64,000 bases of DNA from Roseiarcus sp050015935 (GTDB lineage: Bacteria > Pseudomonadota > Alphaproteobacteria > Rhizobiales > Beijerinckiaceae), in contig JBEKAL010000001.1 of the NCBI GenBank assembly GCA_050015935.1, positions 1 through 64,000 on the forward strand, read 5' to 3'. The notes under the pieces are model-generated. The model was not told the DNA's origin, searched no databases, and worked only from the letters and a program-made list of their open reading frames with translations. Of the stretch, positions 8,267 through 16,445 are shown piece after piece. Every line of letters begins with the position of its first letter. Position 1 is the first letter of the stretch. The translations under genes and the position numbers were made by a program.

Positions 8267-8460
8267 CGACCATCGCCTCCGCATTCAAGCCCCGCTTGTC
8301 TGCGGCCAGAATACAACAGCGGCGGTTCGCGGTCCTCCAAGTCTCGAAAACGAGGTAAACCAAATCGCTGCGAGGCGAACGCGTCGCCCACGGCGTTCCC
8401 GCTTTTCCGCCAACGACGGCTATCGGTCCGCGAGCGCTCGACGCGCGAGACCGCGTCCCG

Positions 8461-9366
8461 TCACTCGGGCGCTTGCGGCGTCAGCGACACGCCGTTCCAT
8501 TGCGCCACGAGGTCCGACAGCATCGGCACACAGGCCTCGCCATGGCCGACGCCGACGGCGAGCGCGTAGGTGTTGCGCACCGCGGCGCCGATTGGATTGG
8601 CGAGCCCGAGGGCCTGGGCGAAGCCTGCGAGGTAGGTGACGTCCTTGCAGGCGTTCGCGATGGTGAAGCGTTGCGCATTGCGGTCGCGTTCGAGGACGTA
8701 TTTGAAGAAGGTCTGATAGAACGGGCAATCCATCCGGCCGTCGCGGATGACGCTGTCGAAGACTTTCGGCGACAGCCCGGCTTTGGCGCCGATCGTCAGC
8801 GCCTCGGAATAGAGCGCGGCGTAGCCCATCGCCAGGAAATTGTTGAGGAGCTTCATCGTGTGGCCGGTGCCCACCGGCCCGGTGGCGACGATTCGACCGG
8901 CGAAGGCTTCGAGAATGGGCCTCGCCCGCTCCACGACCTCGGGATCGCCGCCCACCATGACGTCGAGCGAGCCTTCCCACGCGTCCTTCGGCGTCCGGCT
9001 CAAAGGCGCGTCGATGAGCGTGACGCCCCTCGGCGCGAGCGAGGCCGCGAGGCGCGTCGTGACCGCAGGCTCCGAGGTCGAGCAATCGATGACGAGCAGC
9101 GGCTTTCCGGCCGCCGCCAACCCATCCTCGCCTTGAATGACCGCCTCGACTTGCGGCGAACCCGTCACGCAGATCAAGACGACATCGCAAGCCCGCGCGA
9201 GCTCGCGGGGCGAAGACGCCTCGGCGGCGCCGCGCGACTTGAGATCTTCGACCGCTTCGCGCTTGCGATGGGCGAGAACGGTCAGGGGCCAGCCCTTCTC
9301 GACGATGTTTTTCGCCATGCCGCGGCCCATGAGTCCGACGCCGATGAAGCCGATTTTTTCTTTCAT
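8461..9366 (-). CDS. NAD(P)-dependent beta-hydroxyacid dehydrogenase (3-hydroxyisobutyrate dehydrogenase family)
   Basis: A 301-residue protein with an N-terminal Rossmann fold (GFIGVGLMGRGMA at about 5-17), the conserved DAPLSRTP substrate loop, and GTGHTMKLLNNF carrying the catalytic lysine. The C-terminal all-helical domain of the family follows. It should reversibly oxidise a short beta-hydroxyacid such as tartronate semialdehyde's reduced form, 3-hydroxyisobutyrate or a related compound; the exact substrate cannot be read from sequence. It is monocistronic and divergent from an acetyltransferase. The ATG at 9366 directly precedes the nucleotide-binding strand. Confidence 0.88.
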   Translation of the reverse strand: MKEKIGFIGVGLMGRGMAKNIVEKGWPLTVLAHRKREAVEDLKSRGAAEASSPRELARACDVVLICVTGSPQVEAVIQGEDGLAAAGKPLLVIDCSTSEPAVTTRLAASLAPRGVTLIDAPLSRTPKDAWEGSLDVMVGGDPEVVERARPILEAFAGRIVATGPVGTGHTMKLLNNFLAMGYAALYSEALTIGAKAGLSPKVFDSVIRDGRMDCPFYQTFFKYVLERDRNAQRFTIANACKDVTYLAGFAQALGLANPIGAAVRNTYALAVGVGHGEACVPMLSDLVAQWNGVSLTPQAPE

Positions 9367-9694
9367 CGCCCGCAAACTCCTCGCACGCCGTCGTCGTTCA
9401 CGGCGACGCGTCCGACCCGCGCTCGAGCGTCGCAAATTTCCTCTCGGGGCGCAATCCTTCGTCGCGCCAACGCGACGCGACCGACGACGCCAAAAGAATC
9501 GCGTCGCGAAGTCCGTCCGACGAGTCCGCGCAAGGCCCAAGCAAGCTTATGGTGTTGTGTTTCGCGCCATCAAGGCCGCGCTCCTCACGCGGATCCATGA
9601 GGTCCTCGATTCGAGATCACTTCAGAAGAGTCGATTGGCGACGGCGCTTGCGCGCCCTTTCCCATCGACTTTCGCGACAAGAATTGGAAAGAGG
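9367..9694. other. Divergent intergenic region
   Basis: 328 bases between the dehydrogenase (minus) and the acetyltransferase (plus), expected to hold both promoters. I see no strong hexamer pair, inverted repeat or small gene here. Confidence 0.5.
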
Positions 9695-10315
9695 ATGACA
9701 GAAGATCGATTTGTAATTGAGGGGCTGCGCATCCGGCTTCGCGACAATCGCGACAGTTCTGACCTTCTCGAACTGTTCAACGAAGAGCGATTTCTGCACT
9801 ATGCGTCCGCGAGAGGGCCCTTCTCCTCGATCGGCGAACTCCAGACCTGGCTCGCCAACATTGCTTGCTCAAGAAAATTCGAGGTGGTCGGCGTCTTTGC
9901 GGGCAAGACGATCGGATTTGGCGGCCTGTACGTGATGGGCGACGGCCTCAGCCATTCCGGGTGGATACTTCTGGGCGTGCGCGAAGCGCTGCAGGGACGC
10001 GGAATCGGCGCCAGACTGCTGCAGATGTTGATGGCCATCGCCAGTATCATGATTGGATTGCGTCGGGTTCAATTGACAGTCTTCGGCGACAACGACCCGG
10101 CGATAAAGCTCTACCGCCGATTCGGCTTCGAGATCGAGGGGCGCCACCGAGACTTCGTGCGTCGCGGCGATGGGTTCGTCGACGCTCTCACCATGGCGAA
10201 GCTCTACGACGAGCGCGAAGCCGTGACGCCGAACCTCGAGGCGTTGCCGCGGATCGGACAGACGCGCCAATCGCGATCGGACGAGTCTCGGCGCGAGGCG
10301 CTCCGCCCGCGTTGA
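9695..10315 (+). CDS. GNAT family N-acetyltransferase
   Basis: A 206-residue protein. The GNAT fold spans about residues 5-170: an N-terminal strand (LRIRLRDNRDSSDL), the acetyl-CoA-binding motif A (VREALQGRGIGARLLQ with Q/RxxGxG/A), and the C-terminal FGDNDPAIKLYRRFGFEIEG motif that ends the domain. The last 35 residues are charged and probably disordered. The acceptor is unknown; family members acetylate ribosomal-protein termini, antibiotics or small amines. The ATG at 9695 is preceded by GGAAAGAGG. It has no operon partner. Confidence 0.85.
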   Translation: MTEDRFVIEGLRIRLRDNRDSSDLLELFNEERFLHYASARGPFSSIGELQTWLANIACSRKFEVVGVFAGKTIGFGGLYVMGDGLSHSGWILLGVREALQGRGIGARLLQMLMAIASIMIGLRRVQLTVFGDNDPAIKLYRRFGFEIEGRHRDFVRRGDGFVDALTMAKLYDEREAVTPNLEALPRIGQTRQSRSDESRREALRPR

Positions 10316-10678
10316 TTTGCCGCGTCCCCGACGCGTCGGGGCCCTCGGACGCGGATCGCCCCGCTGGCGTCGATCGACCTCGCGGCGAGGCGGAACGACG
10401 ACCCGCAAAGCGCGCGTCGGGCCGCTTTCCCAGGTTCCAGAGGGCGGCGACGGCGATCTCCGCGGCGAGATTCATCCTCGGGCAAGATTTTGCCGCTAAG
10501 ATTATTAATCGCGCCGCCAGAAAGGGGCGAACTTAGCTGCGATCGAGCATCTCGACGGTCTCGAGCCCAAGAAGTTATAGCGGACAAATTGACAAATTCC
10601 GCATTCAGGACAGAGAATAAATCCCCGCAAGGAACGTGTGATACGAAACTGGATATGCCTACGCAGAAGATAACTCTC
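10316..10678. other. Intergenic region upstream of the PilZ gene
   Basis: 363 bases. The left half is GC-rich with nothing recognisable. The right half turns A/T-rich and holds the promoter candidate at 10589-10618. Confidence 0.5.
10589..10618 (+). promoter_or_regulatory. Candidate sigma70 promoter for the PilZ gene
   Basis: A perfect TTGACA at 10589-10594, then 18 bases, then GAGAAT at 10613-10618 (four of six consensus matches). A/T-rich sequence surrounds it. It would give a leader of about 50 bases before the ATG at 10679. Confidence 0.4.
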
Positions 10679-11026
10679 ATGTCGAACGCCAACGAACGCG
10701 CTCCTCGAACACGATGCTTGCGAGAGGGGCGTTGCATGTTCAACAATGGTTATTCAAGTCTTAACGTGCTCGTTCGCAATATTTCCTCAACCGGAGCAAA
10801 ATTGTCCGGCGATGAATTGATTTGCTTGCCGGAAGAATTCGAACTTCAGATCAACAATGGATTTGGCGCGTTCACTTCGCACTGGGTCAAGCGGGTCTGG
10901 TTCCGCACGGACACGATCGGCGTCGCGTTCGTCGATTCCGCTCACGAACGATCTACCGCTTCCCAACCGCAGGGGTCTCAAAGCGCCGTCTTGGCGCGCG
11001 GCCCCGGTCGCGAGGGAATAGCCTGA
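10679..11026 (+). CDS. PilZ-domain protein (c-di-GMP binding candidate)
   Basis: A 115-residue protein dominated by one PilZ-like domain. The N-terminal arginine cluster (RTRCLREGR, an RxxxR-like motif) is followed by VRNISSTGAKL, matching the family's D/NxSxxG element, then a beta barrel. PilZ domains bind c-di-GMP and often affect motility or exopolysaccharide; two GGDEF genes are encoded in this window. The start could instead be 10655, but 10679 has GAAG at a suitable distance. The terminal 30 residues are low-complexity. Confidence 0.75.
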   Translation: MSNANERAPRTRCLREGRCMFNNGYSSLNVLVRNISSTGAKLSGDELICLPEEFELQINNGFGAFTSHWVKRVWFRTDTIGVAFVDSAHERSTASQPQGSQSAVLARGPGREGIA

Positions 11027-11519
11027 AGGCGACGCCCGTTCGCCGGCGAGGCGAACTGCGCCACGAAAAGCCCTCAGTGACGCGAGGTCGGCTCGGACTT
11101 CTCTCGTCGCGCTCGCACGGGCGCGCCGAGTTGGCGGAGGTCCTTCGGTCGGCGGCTGCGGCGCCCTGCCGCCCGGCTCCGGCGCGCCCGTCCCGCGCGC
11201 CGACATGCGAAAATCAACGCAACGATTCCGTCGCCCGTCGTCGTCATCCGCCAAGTCCGACAGGCCGCCGGGGAGAGAGGGCTCGCCCAGGAATTGGGCG
11301 GCCGGGTCGCGAGTTAACGCTAAGGCCCTGTCGTCTTTGATTCTTCGGGAAATTTGTGCTAAAGGTTTTGTTAATGGGGCTTTTGGGTCCCTTAGGCGAT
11401 TATTTTGTTCCTCGAAGCGCTGAGCTTGAGGGTCGACAGCGTTGACAATCGGGCGACGGGCGCCGGCGTTAAGGATTTGCGCCGGGGACGAAGCGTCTTG
11501 TGTTTGGAGAGTTTGGGCC
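11027..11519. other. Intergenic region upstream of the CarD gene
   Basis: 493 bases. Positions 11027-11310 are GC-rich without a recognisable gene. Positions 11320-11415 are distinctly A/T-rich (several TTTG/TTAAT words) and are the likely promoter zone of the CarD gene. I could not settle on one hexamer pair. Confidence 0.45.
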
Positions 11520-12677
11520 ATGGCGGCGCGAAAGAAGGCGAGCAGGAAATCGTCCAGGACCGTTGCAAAGAAAACCAGGGCGTCCCCCGGATCGGCTCCG
11601 CCCCGCAAGCGCAAGGTCGTCGCCGGCTCCTCCGCCTCGCGGTCGTCCCGGTCGGCAGTCAAGAGCAAGGCCGCGCGGTCCACGAGGGCGAAGTCGGGCA
11701 AGAGCGAAAGCGCGCGGCGTCCCAGCGCTTCGGCCAAGGCGGCCGCTGCGCTTAAGCGCGCGAGCGCGGCGGCGAAAGCGCGGACGGCGCGGGCCTCGGC
11801 GCGCGCGTCGCCCGCGACGGCGGCGAAGCTTGGCCAACCGGTGGATACGAAATTGCAAGTCAGCGCAAACCAAGCCGGAGAAGCGTCAACAGCGCTCGGC
11901 CAAGAGCCGCCGGGCGTGAGCGACGTCAAGGCCTCGCGCGAAGCGCCGGCGCCGGCGCCGCCTCTTGCGCCAGTCGCGGCGCCCGCGATCGCCAAGGCGA
12001 ACGCTTCGCCTCTTGCGAAGCGGGCGCCGGTCGCGGCGAAGGCGCCGAAGCCGGGCGCATCCGACGACGCGGCTGGGCTCGACGAGGAAAATTCGGCGTC
12101 AAAGACGATGAAGTCGTCGAGTCATCGCCAGGGCTTCAAGCTGAACGAGTTCGTCGTCTATCCCGCGCACGGCGTCGGGCAGATCGTGGCGGTCGAAGAT
12201 CAGGAGGTGGCTGGATTTCGGCTCGAACTGTTCGTCATCAACTTCGCCAAAGACAAGATGACCCTTCGCGTTCCGACCTCGAAAGTGGTCGGCGTCGGAA
12301 TGCGAAAGCTTTCGGAACCGGAGGCGGCCAAGAGGTCTCTGGAGATTTTGACGGGCCGAGCGCGGATCAAGCGCACGATGTGGTCTCGGCGCGCACAGGA
12401 ATATGAAGCCAAGATCAATTCGGGCGACATCAACGCCATCGCGGAAGTCGTGCGCGATCTCTACCGGTCGGACGCCCAACCCGAGCAGTCGTACTCCGAG
12501 CGGCAGCTCTACGAAGCGGCGTTGGACCGAATGATGAGAGAAATCGCCGCGGTGCAGAAACTGAGCGAAATCGACGCCTTGAAGGCGATCGAGGGACAGT
12601 TGAAAAAGGCTCAGCGCCGGGGAGTGAAGTCCGAGACCGCCGAGAGCGAAGACGCGGCGATCGAGAAAGCCGCGTAA
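11520..12677 (+). CDS. CarD family RNA-polymerase-binding regulator with histone H1-like N-terminal tail
   Basis: A 385-residue protein. Residues about 205-365 form the CarD/CdnL domain: a Tudor-like RNA polymerase interaction module (FVVYPAHGVGQIVAVE, then KMTLRVPTSKVVGVGMRKL) and a helical DNA-binding part (MWSRRAQEYEAKINSGD, VRDLYR). CarD binds the RNA polymerase beta subunit and stabilises open promoter complexes. Typical bacterial CarD proteins are about 160-180 residues; here some 200 residues rich in Ala, Lys, Arg, Ser and Pro precede the domain and resemble a eukaryotic H1 tail. The ATG at 11520 begins that tail (MAARKKASRK). Tail function is inferred to be nonspecific DNA binding. 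Confidence 0.88.
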   Translation: MAARKKASRKSSRTVAKKTRASPGSAPPRKRKVVAGSSASRSSRSAVKSKAARSTRAKSGKSESARRPSASAKAAAALKRASAAAKARTARASARASPATAAKLGQPVDTKLQVSANQAGEASTALGQEPPGVSDVKASREAPAPAPPLAPVAAPAIAKANASPLAKRAPVAAKAPKPGASDDAAGLDEENSASKTMKSSSHRQGFKLNEFVVYPAHGVGQIVAVEDQEVAGFRLELFVINFAKDKMTLRVPTSKVVGVGMRKLSEPEAAKRSLEILTGRARIKRTMWSRRAQEYEAKINSGDINAIAEVVRDLYRSDAQPEQSYSERQLYEAALDRMMREIAAVQKLSEIDALKAIEGQLKKAQRRGVKSETAESEDAAIEKAA

Positions 12678-12977
12678 CGACACGGGGGTCGAGCGAGGCG
12701 GGATCTCGACCGATCCCGCCGCCGGCCGCCATCGTTCGGGCGCGGGGACAGCGCGCCCGTCGGGGGAGGTTTTTTTCCCCGCGATCGCGCGCGACGACGA
12801 AGATTCCCGCCGAGACCGCGAACGCGAGTTTGACCAGCGAAATTTCGTCATCCGAGGATCGCGGCGCAGCAGCGCAGAGAGGCGGCGAGGCGATCTCGCG
12901 GCGCCGACGGCGCAGACCGGAATCGGAATTCGGGAAATCGACTGCGCGGGAAGCGGCGACGCCGATCGGCGCCCGCG
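12678..12977. other. Convergent intergenic region after the CarD gene
   Basis: 300 bases between the convergent CarD and korC genes. It contains the hairpin at 12697-12720 and an isolated seven-T run near 12771-12777. No gene is supported here. Confidence 0.5.
12697..12720. terminator. Terminator-like hairpin after the CarD gene
   Basis: GGCGGGATC at 12697-12705 pairs perfectly with GATCCCGCC at 12712-12720 around a 6-base loop, starting 20 bases after the stop. No T-tract follows directly. Confidence 0.5.
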
Positions 12978-13526
12978 TCACAGCGCTGGCGCAGTCGCCG
13001 CGAGCGCGAAACCTTCACGCGCGGCGGCGAGGTTGAGGCGGGCGAATTTCGCCGGCGTCTCCAGCCGCACCGCCTGTTCCAAGGAGTCGCCCGCGCAGAC
13101 GCGCGACAGGCGCGCGAGCGCGCCGAGCGCGACGACATTGGCGATGCGCGGACTGCCCGTCGCGATCGCCCGCTCGCTGATCGGCAGGACGTGCAGATCG
13201 AAGCCGCGCCTGGGCGGGTCGGGAACGAGTCGTTCGTCGACGACGACGAGCGCGCCCGGCTTGATGAGCGCGAGCGAGCGTTCGAGACCGACCTGCGAAA
13301 GCGCGGCGACCATATCGAGCTTCGTCGCCAACGGATAGTCCGCGGCGTCATCGGAAACGATCAGGTCCGAATAGCAAAATCCGCCGCGCGACGTCGGCTC
13401 GTAACTTTGCGACTGCGCGGCGCGCCTGCCCTCCAGCGCGAGCGCGCGAAAGAGAATGTGCATGCCGATGATCAGGCCCTGGCCGCCGCTGCCGGCGAGG
13501 CGGATTTCGACCCGGGTTCCGCTCAT
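12978..13526 (-). CDS. korC: 2-oxoacid:ferredoxin oxidoreductase, gamma subunit (KorC-like)
   Basis: A 182-residue subunit of the four-subunit 2-oxoglutarate/2-oxoacid:ferredoxin oxidoreductase type. The GSGGQGLI motif at about 12-19 and SYEPTSRGG at about 41-49 are characteristic of the gamma family. The complex converts a 2-oxoacid and CoA to acyl-CoA, CO2 and reduced ferredoxin. It is the last gene of a five-gene operon and overlaps korB by four bases (ATGA). Confidence 0.88.
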   Translation of the reverse strand: MSGTRVEIRLAGSGGQGLIIGMHILFRALALEGRRAAQSQSYEPTSRGGFCYSDLIVSDDAADYPLATKLDMVAALSQVGLERSLALIKPGALVVVDERLVPDPPRRGFDLHVLPISERAIATGSPRIANVVALGALARLSRVCAGDSLEQAVRLETPAKFARLNLAAAREGFALAATAPAL

Positions 13527-14365
13527 CGTCTTTCCCTAGCGCGTTCGATCGCCGCGCGCTGGCGATAGACGCGCCCATATTCGGGCCGATCGCGCTGGAC
13601 GAGGACGCCGGTGCGCAGGCGATTGGGCCGGAACGGCTCGTCGGCTGCGTTGCCGTAGGCCTCGGGGCGCATGTCGCTTTTCTGGTTGAGGATCATTTCC
13701 GGCGATTCGCCGAGGTCGTTCTTGCGTCCGTAGATTTCGGTGCAGTCCGAGATCGCCTCGATGAAAGAGAAGCCCTCGTGAGCGATCGCCGCCTTGATCA
13801 GGTTTTTCAGCGCCGGCGCCTGTCGCGTGACCTCGCGTCCGACGAAGCTCGCGCCGGCCGCCTCGGCGAGCTTGCAAGCGTCGAAGGTCGGCTCGGCGTT
13901 GCCTTCCGGCGTTGTCGTCGTGACGCGGTCGATCGAAGTCGTCGGCGAAACCTGGCCGCCGGTCATGGCGTAGATCTCGTTGTTGAGCATCAGGCATGTG
14001 AGGTCGAGATTGCGCCGGCAGGCGTGGATGAGATGATTGCCGCCGATCGCCAGACAATCGCCGTCGCCGGTGATGACGACGACGTTCAGATCGGGACGGG
14101 CGAGTTTCAGCCCGGTGGCGAAGGCGAGGGGCCGGCCGTGCGTCGTGTGGTAGGTGTTGGCGTCGATATAACCGCTCACGCGCCCCGAACAGCCGATGCC
14201 GGAAACGACCGCGAGCTTGTTCTTGTCCAAGCCCAGCTCATGGACCGCCCAAAGCAGGGCGCGCAGCGCGATGCCGTGGCCGCAGCCGGGGCACATGAAA
14301 TGCGGCATCAGTTGCAGCCGCAGGTAGTCCTTGATGTCGAAAGGACCGCGGACGACCTCATTCAT
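13523..14365 (-). CDS. korB: 2-oxoacid:ferredoxin oxidoreductase, beta (TPP) subunit (KorB-like)
   Basis: A 280-residue protein carrying the thiamine diphosphate site: CPGCGHGIALRAL near the N-terminus (cluster-ligating cysteines), then GDGD...LNNEIY, the GDG-x(n)-NN motif binding Mg-TPP. HTTHGRPLAFATG matches KorB rather than pyruvate-specific enzymes, but the substrate could also be a branched-chain or aromatic 2-oxoacid. It overlaps korA by 8 bases and korC by 4. Confidence 0.9.
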   Translation of the reverse strand: MNEVVRGPFDIKDYLRLQLMPHFMCPGCGHGIALRALLWAVHELGLDKNKLAVVSGIGCSGRVSGYIDANTYHTTHGRPLAFATGLKLARPDLNVVVITGDGDCLAIGGNHLIHACRRNLDLTCLMLNNEIYAMTGGQVSPTTSIDRVTTTTPEGNAEPTFDACKLAEAAGASFVGREVTRQAPALKNLIKAAIAHEGFSFIEAISDCTEIYGRKNDLGESPEMILNQKSDMRPEAYGNAADEPFRPNRLRTGVLVQRDRPEYGRVYRQRAAIERARERR

Positions 14366-15500
14366 CGGCGACGAGCTCCCGGATCTTGGCGACGATTTGG
14401 GCGGGCGTGATCGGTTCGCCGTCGATGCGATTGAGGCCGACGACCTTGCCGCGCGCGCCGGCGAGCCGCTCGACCTCGAGCACGAGCTGGCCGGCGTTCA
14501 TTTCCGGCACGAGGACGCGGCGCGCGCGCTCCGCCGCTTCGCGCGCCGCGCCCTCCGGGAACGGCCAAAGCGTGATCGGGCGCAGCAGGCCGACTTTGAT
14601 CCCTTCGGCGCGCAGCTCCTGCAACGCGCGGCGCGCGGCGCGCGCGACGATGCCGACGGCGACGACGACGAAGTCGGCGTCCGCCGTCCGCAGCGTCTCG
14701 ATCCTTTCGATGCGCGCGCGATGGCGTTCGATCTTGTCGAGAATGCGTTGCAACGCCTTCGACGCGAACTCGGGGTTCTGGGTGGGAAAGCCGTCGGGGG
14801 CGTGGGTCAGGCCCGTGACATGCGCGCGCGGGCCCTCGCCCGGGCGCGCCATCGCCGGCACGAGGTCGTCGGTCTCCGCATAGGGCGCAAAATCGCGCTC
14901 CGTTGCGGCCGCCCATTTTCGATCGACCGTCACGATCGTCTGCCGAGCGGGAACCTCGACCGACTCCATGAGGTGCGCGACGATCTCGTCGTAAAGCACG
15001 ATCGCCGGCGTGCGGAATTCTTCGGCGAGATTGAAGGCGCGAATGGTCTCCGTGTAGATCTCCTGCACCGAAGCCGGCGTCACGACGATGATCGGGTGAT
15101 CGCCGTGGGTTCCCCATCGCGCCTGCATGATGTCGCCCTGCGACGGCCGCGTCGGCATGCCGGTCGAAGGACCGCCCCGCATCACGTTGACGACGACGCA
15201 CGGCGTTTCGGTCATCGCGGCGTAGCCGAGATTTTCCTGCATCAGCGAAAAGCCGGGTCCGCTGGTGGCGGTCATCGCCTTGGCGCCGCCGAGAGAAGCG
15301 CCGATGACGGCGGCGAGCGAACCCATCTCGTCTTCCATTTGGATGAAGACGCCGTCGACGCGCGGCAGCTCGCGCGACATTTGTTCGGCGATTTCCGAGG
15401 AAGGCGTGATCGGATAGCCGGCGAAAAAGCGGCATCCCGCAGCGATCGCGGCGAGCGCGCAGGCGCGATTGCCGTGCAACGAAGCAAGCGAAGACGACAT
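14358..15500 (-). CDS. korA: 2-oxoacid:ferredoxin oxidoreductase, alpha subunit (KorA-like)
   Basis: A 380-residue alpha subunit with the GYPITPSSEIAE motif at about residues 28-39 and the TSGPGFSLMQE and GGPSTGMPTRPSQGD segments typical of KorA. It lacks the gamma domain found fused to alpha in some enzymes, consistent with a separate korC. Its ATG begins directly at the base next to the stop of the IorB-ferredoxin fusion gene, so the ferredoxin domain lies where a korD gene is usually found. Confidence 0.92.
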   Translation of the reverse strand: MSSSLASLHGNRACALAAIAAGCRFFAGYPITPSSEIAEQMSRELPRVDGVFIQMEDEMGSLAAVIGASLGGAKAMTATSGPGFSLMQENLGYAAMTETPCVVVNVMRGGPSTGMPTRPSQGDIMQARWGTHGDHPIIVVTPASVQEIYTETIRAFNLAEEFRTPAIVLYDEIVAHLMESVEVPARQTIVTVDRKWAAATERDFAPYAETDDLVPAMARPGEGPRAHVTGLTHAPDGFPTQNPEFASKALQRILDKIERHRARIERIETLRTADADFVVVAVGIVARAARRALQELRAEGIKVGLLRPITLWPFPEGAAREAAERARRVLVPEMNAGQLVLEVERLAGARGKVVGLNRIDGEPITPAQIVAKIRELVADE

Positions 15501-16445
15501 TCAGGCGACCACGGGTTCGCGCACGCTGGTGCGGACGGAAATGGCGAAGTCCGGGCAAAGCCATTCGCAAACATGGCAGCCCGTGCAGGCCTCGGGGTTT
15601 TTCAGCACGGCGACTTGCTCGGCGCTCAACGTCAGGCAGCGCTCGGGGCACAATTTCACGCAGATGTCGCAGCCCTTGCACCAGGCGGCGTTGATTTCGA
15701 GCCTGACGACGACGTCCTGCCGCGGCAGCGGCGCGGCGCAGCCGGAGAAAGTCGAGTCGAACCGCAGTGAAGGATCGGCGCGCGCCGCTTGCGCCCAGGC
15801 GCGACCGGCCTCGAACGCCAGGCGGTTGATCTGGCGGGTCTTGCGCGGCGCCAGGGATTCGACGGTCGAAAGCCATTCTTCGACGGGATAGTCCATCGAC
15901 TCCGACAGGACGCCGAGCAGCACGGTGTTGGCGGCGCGCGCTTCGCCGAGTTCGGAAGCGATGGCCGTCGCGTCGAGCGCGTAGCTCTCGGCGACCTTGT
16001 CGGCGATTTCGGCCGGCGTTTCCAACTCATACTTGGTCGCCGCGCCGAACTTCCGGTTGCGGCAGGCGAAGGGCGGCACGATACGGCGCGTGTCGGCGAT
16101 GAAGACGCCCGCGTTCGGCCTGAGATAATCGAGCCAGCGCAGCCCCTCCGCCCATTCGAGCGCGATCAATGCGTCCGCTTCGCCTTTGGCGATCGTCGGC
16201 GACCACACCTCATCGCCGAAGCGCACGTGGCTGAAGACGACGCCGCCGCGCTTGGCCATGCCGTGCACTTCGCTCTGCTTGACCTGAAAGCCCTGCTTCT
16301 GGCCGATCAGCGCGAGCGCCTTGGAAGCCGTCAACACGCCTTGACCGCCGACGCCGACGATCATGATGTTGCGCGCGGCGACAGCCGGCCTGTCCGCGAT
16401 GGCCGCGAGTTTCGCCTCCAAGGAATCGGCGGACGTCGCGCTCAT
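15501..16445 (-). CDS. iorB: Indolepyruvate oxidoreductase beta subunit fused to a two-cluster ferredoxin domain (IorB-KorD)
   Basis: A 314-residue fusion. Residues about 20-215 are IorB (IMIVGVGGQGVLTASK, then SEVHGMAKRGG), the partner of IorA in oxidising aryl pyruvates to aryl-acetyl-CoA. Residues about 250-305 form a ferredoxin domain with two CxxCxxCxxxC sets (CKGCDICVKLC and CTGCHVCEWLC), matching the delta subunit of KOR-type enzymes. IorB alone is about 200 residues. The start at 16445 forms an ATGA overlap with the iorA stop. The fusion suggests one polypeptide serving both IOR and KOR. Confidence 0.88.
   Translation of the reverse strand: MSATSADSLEAKLAAIADRPAVAARNIMIVGVGGQGVLTASKALALIGQKQGFQVKQSEVHGMAKRGGVVFSHVRFGDEVWSPTIAKGEADALIALEWAEGLRWLDYLRPNAGVFIADTRRIVPPFACRNRKFGAATKYELETPAEIADKVAESYALDATAIASELGEARAANTVLLGVLSESMDYPVEEWLSTVESLAPRKTRQINRLAFEAGRAWAQAARADPSLRFDSTFSGCAAPLPRQDVVVRLEINAAWCKGCDICVKLCPERCLTLSAEQVAVLKNPEACTGCHVCEWLCPDFAISVRTSVREPVVA

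Noticed and set aside
12771..12777. T7 run as a classic intrinsic terminator for the CarD gene
   Set aside because: No stable stem ends directly before it; the good hairpin is 50 bases upstream.
14362..15876. 504-codon open frame across korA and iorB in another minus frame
   Set aside because: Arg/His-rich shadow composition; both real genes are certain by motif.
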